From: Microbacterium sp. nov. GSS16
GTDB taxonomy: Bacteria > Actinomycetota > Actinomycetes > Actinomycetales > Microbacteriaceae
Direction of reading: 5' to 3'
Assembly (NCBI RefSeq): GCF_028198145.1
Contig: NZ_CP116338.1
Location: forward strand, 248,001 to 312,000
Length of the DNA stretch: 64,000 bases
Both the position numbers and the translations under genes were made by a program. Of this stretch, positions 61,790 to 64,000 are shown piece after piece. The notes beneath the pieces are model-generated. The model was not told the DNA's origin. It worked only from the letters and a program-made list of their open reading frames with translations, and did not search any database. Every line of letters starts with the position of its first letter. Position 1 is the first letter of the stretch.

Positions 61790-62923
61790 TCAGTCGCGAG
61801 CCATCCTGCGCAGCGCCTCGCGATCGGGTTTGCCGGATGCCAGAGTGGGCAGCTCGGGAGAGACCTCGAGCTGGGCGGGACGCGCGTGCGGGCCGATCTC
61901 GGCCGAGACGAGAGCGCGGGCCTGCTCGAACATCTCCTCGACATCGCCGACGCCGGCGGCGAGGAAGATGACGGATGCCTCTCCCCAGCGCTCATCGGGC
62001 ATGCCGACGACGACCGCCTGCTCCAAGCCCGGGACGCCGCGCACGATCCGCTCGACGCGGTCGAGCGACACGTTGATCCCGCCCGACACGATCACGTTGT
62101 CGATGCGGCCGGTGATGGAAAGACGTCCGTCGTCGCCGATCGTGCCGGCGTCTCCGGTGCGGTACCAGCGGGCGCCGTCGGGTGCGGTGACGAACACCTG
62201 CTCCGAGCGCTCGGCGTCGCCGAGATATCCGTCGGCGAGCATCAGCCCGCCGATGCGGATCTCGCCATCGACCTCGACGAGGCGGACTCCGTCGAGCGGG
62301 ATGCCGTCGTACACGCATCCGCCCGCGGTCTCGCTGGAGCCGTAGGTGCGCACGATCCGCGCGCCCGCGGCCGCGGCGCGCATGCGCTGCTGCTCGGGCA
62401 GCGCCTGACCGCCGACGAGGATCGCCCGGTACGACGCGAGCGCGTCGCGCACCTCCGGTCGTGATTCGGCCGCGTCGAGCAGCGTGGCCAGCTGTGCGGG
62501 TACGAACGAGGTGAAGCGGTGCACGTCGTCGCGCATCCGCTCCGTCGCGTCGACGAACGAGTTGACGGTGAACCGCCCGGCGAGCAGCACCGGCTCGTAG
62601 CCGGCGAGCAGCGAGCGCGCCAGCACCTGCACACCGGCGATGTATGCGGCGGGCAGGGCGAGCATCCACTGGCCGGACCCGAGGCGTGGGACGGTCGCCT
62701 CAGCACTCGCGCGCAGGGCAGCGGCGCTGAGCACGACGCGTTTGGGGATGCCGCTGGACCCGGACGTCGCGATGACCACCGCCGTGCCTGCGGGCACGAC
62801 ATCCTCCGCCGACGGCTCGAAGCCGAGGGCCAGAGGGCTCGATCCGTCAAGCGCTGCGGGAAGAGCATCCCGCACCGCGGCCGCATCCGCGCCGTCGATC
62901 TCCCGCAGACTCGTCACGGCCAC
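61790..62923 (-). CDS. menE: o-Succinylbenzoate-CoA ligase
   Basis: About 377 residues from GTG 62923, four bases after the menB stop; GTG 62917 is also possible. ANL motifs: VVIATSGSSGIPKRVVLS, RTYGSSETAGGCVYDG, YRTGDAGTIGDDGRL, and GKPDREALRRM with the catalytic Lys. Shorter than the general ligases (about 500 residues) as MenE is in actinobacteria. Makes OSB-CoA, the substrate for MenB. Coupled to menB. Confidence 0.93.
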   Translation of the reverse strand: MAVTSLREIDGADAAAVRDALPAALDGSSPLALGFEPSAEDVVPAGTAVVIATSGSSGIPKRVVLSAAALRASAEATVPRLGSGQWMLALPAAYIAGVQVLARSLLAGYEPVLLAGRFTVNSFVDATERMRDDVHRFTSFVPAQLATLLDAAESRPEVRDALASYRAILVGGQALPEQQRMRAAAAGARIVRTYGSSETAGGCVYDGIPLDGVRLVEVDGEIRIGGLMLADGYLGDAERSEQVFVTAPDGARWYRTGDAGTIGDDGRLSITGRIDNVIVSGGINVSLDRVERIVRGVPGLEQAVVVGMPDERWGEASVIFLAAGVGDVEEMFEQARALVSAEIGPHARPAQLEVSPELPTLASGKPDREALRRMARD

Positions 62924-62927
62924 GAGC

Positions 62928-63839
62928 TCAGAAGTGGTAAGGGAAAGGCGACCAGTCCGGGTCGCGCTTCTCGAGGAACGAATCGCGGCCCTCGACGGCC
63001 TCGTCGGTGCCGTAGGCCAGGCGGGTCGCCTCGCCGGCGAACACCTGCTGGCCGACCAGTCCGTCGTCCACAGCATTGAAGGCGAACTTCAGCATCCGGA
63101 TCGCGGTGGGCGACTTCGTCAGCACCGTGCGCGCCATCTTCAGCGCCTCGCGCTCGAGCTCGGCGTGCGGCACGACGCGGTTGACCGCACCCATCTCGTA
63201 GGCGCGCTGGGCCGAGTACTCCTCGGCGAGGAAGAACACCTCGCGGGCGATCTTCTGCCCGGTCTGGCGCGCCATGTACGCCGAGCCGTAGCCGGCGTCG
63301 AAGCTGCCCACGTCGGCATCCGTCTGCTTGAACCGACCGTGCTCGGCACTCGCGATCGTCAGGTCGCACACCACGTGCAGCGAGTGCCCGCCGCCGGCCG
63401 CCCAGCCCGGGACGACGGCGATCACGACCTTGGGCAGGAACCGGATCAGCCGCTGCACCTCGAGGATGTGCAGCCGGCCGGCGCGCGCGGTGTCGTGCAC
63501 CGTCGCCTCGTCGTCGGAGTACTTGTAGCCGTCGCGACCGCGGATGCGCTGGTCGCCGCCCGAGCAGAACGCCCAGCCGCCGTCCTTCGGACTCGGGCCG
63601 TTGCCGGTGAGCAGCACGGCGCCGATGCGGGGGTCCTGCCGAGCGATGTCGAGGGCACGGTAGAGCTCGTCGACCGTATGCGGGCGGAACGCGTTGCGCA
63701 CCTCGGGCCGGTCGAACGCGATGCGGGCGACGCCCCCGTCGCGCGACACGTGCGCGGTGATGTCGGTGTAGTCCTCGGCTCCGGGGGCGAGCTGCCACTC
63801 GGACGGATCGAAGATGTCGGAGACGAAGTCGGCGGTCAC
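62928..63839 (-). CDS. menB: 1,4-dihydroxy-2-naphthoyl-CoA synthase
   Basis: 303 residues from GTG 63839; TAGGCT seven bases upstream supports this start over the longer TTG reading. Crotonase fold with MenB hallmarks: RPEVRNAFRPHTVDELYRA, WAFCSGGDQRIRGRDGY, GWAAGGGHSLHVVCD, QTDADVGSFDAGYGSAYMAR, and the C-terminal FLEKRDPDWSPFPYHF. Closes the second ring of naphthoquinone in menaquinone synthesis. Confidence 0.97.
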   Translation of the reverse strand: MTADFVSDIFDPSEWQLAPGAEDYTDITAHVSRDGGVARIAFDRPEVRNAFRPHTVDELYRALDIARQDPRIGAVLLTGNGPSPKDGGWAFCSGGDQRIRGRDGYKYSDDEATVHDTARAGRLHILEVQRLIRFLPKVVIAVVPGWAAGGGHSLHVVCDLTIASAEHGRFKQTDADVGSFDAGYGSAYMARQTGQKIAREVFFLAEEYSAQRAYEMGAVNRVVPHAELEREALKMARTVLTKSPTAIRMLKFAFNAVDDGLVGQQVFAGEATRLAYGTDEAVEGRDSFLEKRDPDWSPFPYHF

Positions 63840-63909
63840 GGCACTCAGCCTAATCAACCGCCGGACAGGTGCGACCGGGTCGCATGGCCAGCTCGCGTAC
63901 GATCGTGGC

Positions 63910-64000
63910 GTGCGCCTGACAACTCACCTCCGCCGTTCCGTGCTCGCTCTCACCGCCGCTGCGGCGCTCGCCCTGGCGGGCTGCGCGTCGAATCCGGATG
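63910..64000 (+). CDS. Start of a lipoprotein gene (cut by window edge)
   Basis: GTG 63910 with TACGAT six bases upstream (leaderless). The 30 residues seen are a signal peptide with ALAGC lipobox (Cys near 26) and ASNPD. Rest is outside the window; family cannot be told. Confidence 0.7.
   Translation, partial: MRLTTHLRRSVLALTAAAALALAGCASNPD

Overview
The window is high-GC, with GTG and TTG starts, many ATGA/GTGA gene overlaps, and actinobacterial proteins throughout (MksBEF/Wadjet-type condensin, DUF222-HNH, FBP treble-clef protein, LCP enzyme, DUF3054, menaquinone genes). It is chromosomal DNA of an actinobacterium, most likely of the Microbacteriaceae (Microbacterium-like). The genus is an inference from protein resemblance. 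About a dozen or more genes carry a TANNNT hexamer 6-8 bases before the start codon and lack a Shine-Dalgarno sequence, so leaderless transcription looks common.

Layout. 1-11385: an accessory surface-glycan or secondary-metabolite island. It holds a secreted PIG-L deacetylase (cut by the window edge), two exported SGNH-like paralogues, a GT4 glycosyltransferase, a Wzx-type flippase, a serine-acetyltransferase-like enzyme, an acyl carrier protein, asparagine synthetase, a NadE-like amidotransferase, a phosphopantetheinyl transferase and an AMP-ligase. 11688-15833: housekeeping genes rplM-rpsI-glmM, an endonuclease/exonuclease/phosphatase-family gene, and truA. 16005-23464: a leaderless DUF222-HNH nuclease facing a jetABC (MksFEB) operon with no jetD nuclease next to it. 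JetB has a four-copy 28-residue N-terminal repeat. 23740-29755: tRNA-Met and tRNA-Thr, an M23 peptidase, inositol phosphatase family, a proline-rich membrane protein, enoyl-CoA hydratase, FBP-domain protein and a deaminase. 29769-35508: a frameshifted ankyrin lipoprotein, a duplicated palindromic repeat, and a translationally coupled operon of regulator, NnrS-like membrane protein and three-part NirK, with a divergent DUF2249 gene. 35706-37547: tRNA-Tyr, PfkB kinase and a lipoprotein. 37844-45266: rpoB-rpoC. 45471-51357: an SRPBCC-like gene and a dipeptide/oligopeptide ABC transporter. 51521-56368: LCP enzyme, spermidine-synthase-like protein, TPR-like protein, SprT-like protein, DUF3054 and ComB-like genes. 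56502-60736: FtsX-type ABC exporter beside a NarL-type two-component system. 60948-64000: methyltransferase, menE, menB and the start of a lipoprotein gene.

Possible joint functions. In the first island, ligase, carrier protein and PPTase make an activation and tethering set; the acetyltransferase, deacetylase, SGNH-like proteins, flippase and glycosyltransferase suggest that an exported glycan or glycolipid is decorated, and AsnB and the NadE-like enzyme suggest amide formation. jetABC should form a loop-extruding SMC complex that, in known systems, needs JetD to cleave plasmids; here that partner is not adjacent. The NirK operon probably handles nitrite and NO under a regulator that may sense NO or redox state. 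Several intergenic palindromes with an A-A-A'-A' layout, including a 67-base element present twice, are not explained by the genes.
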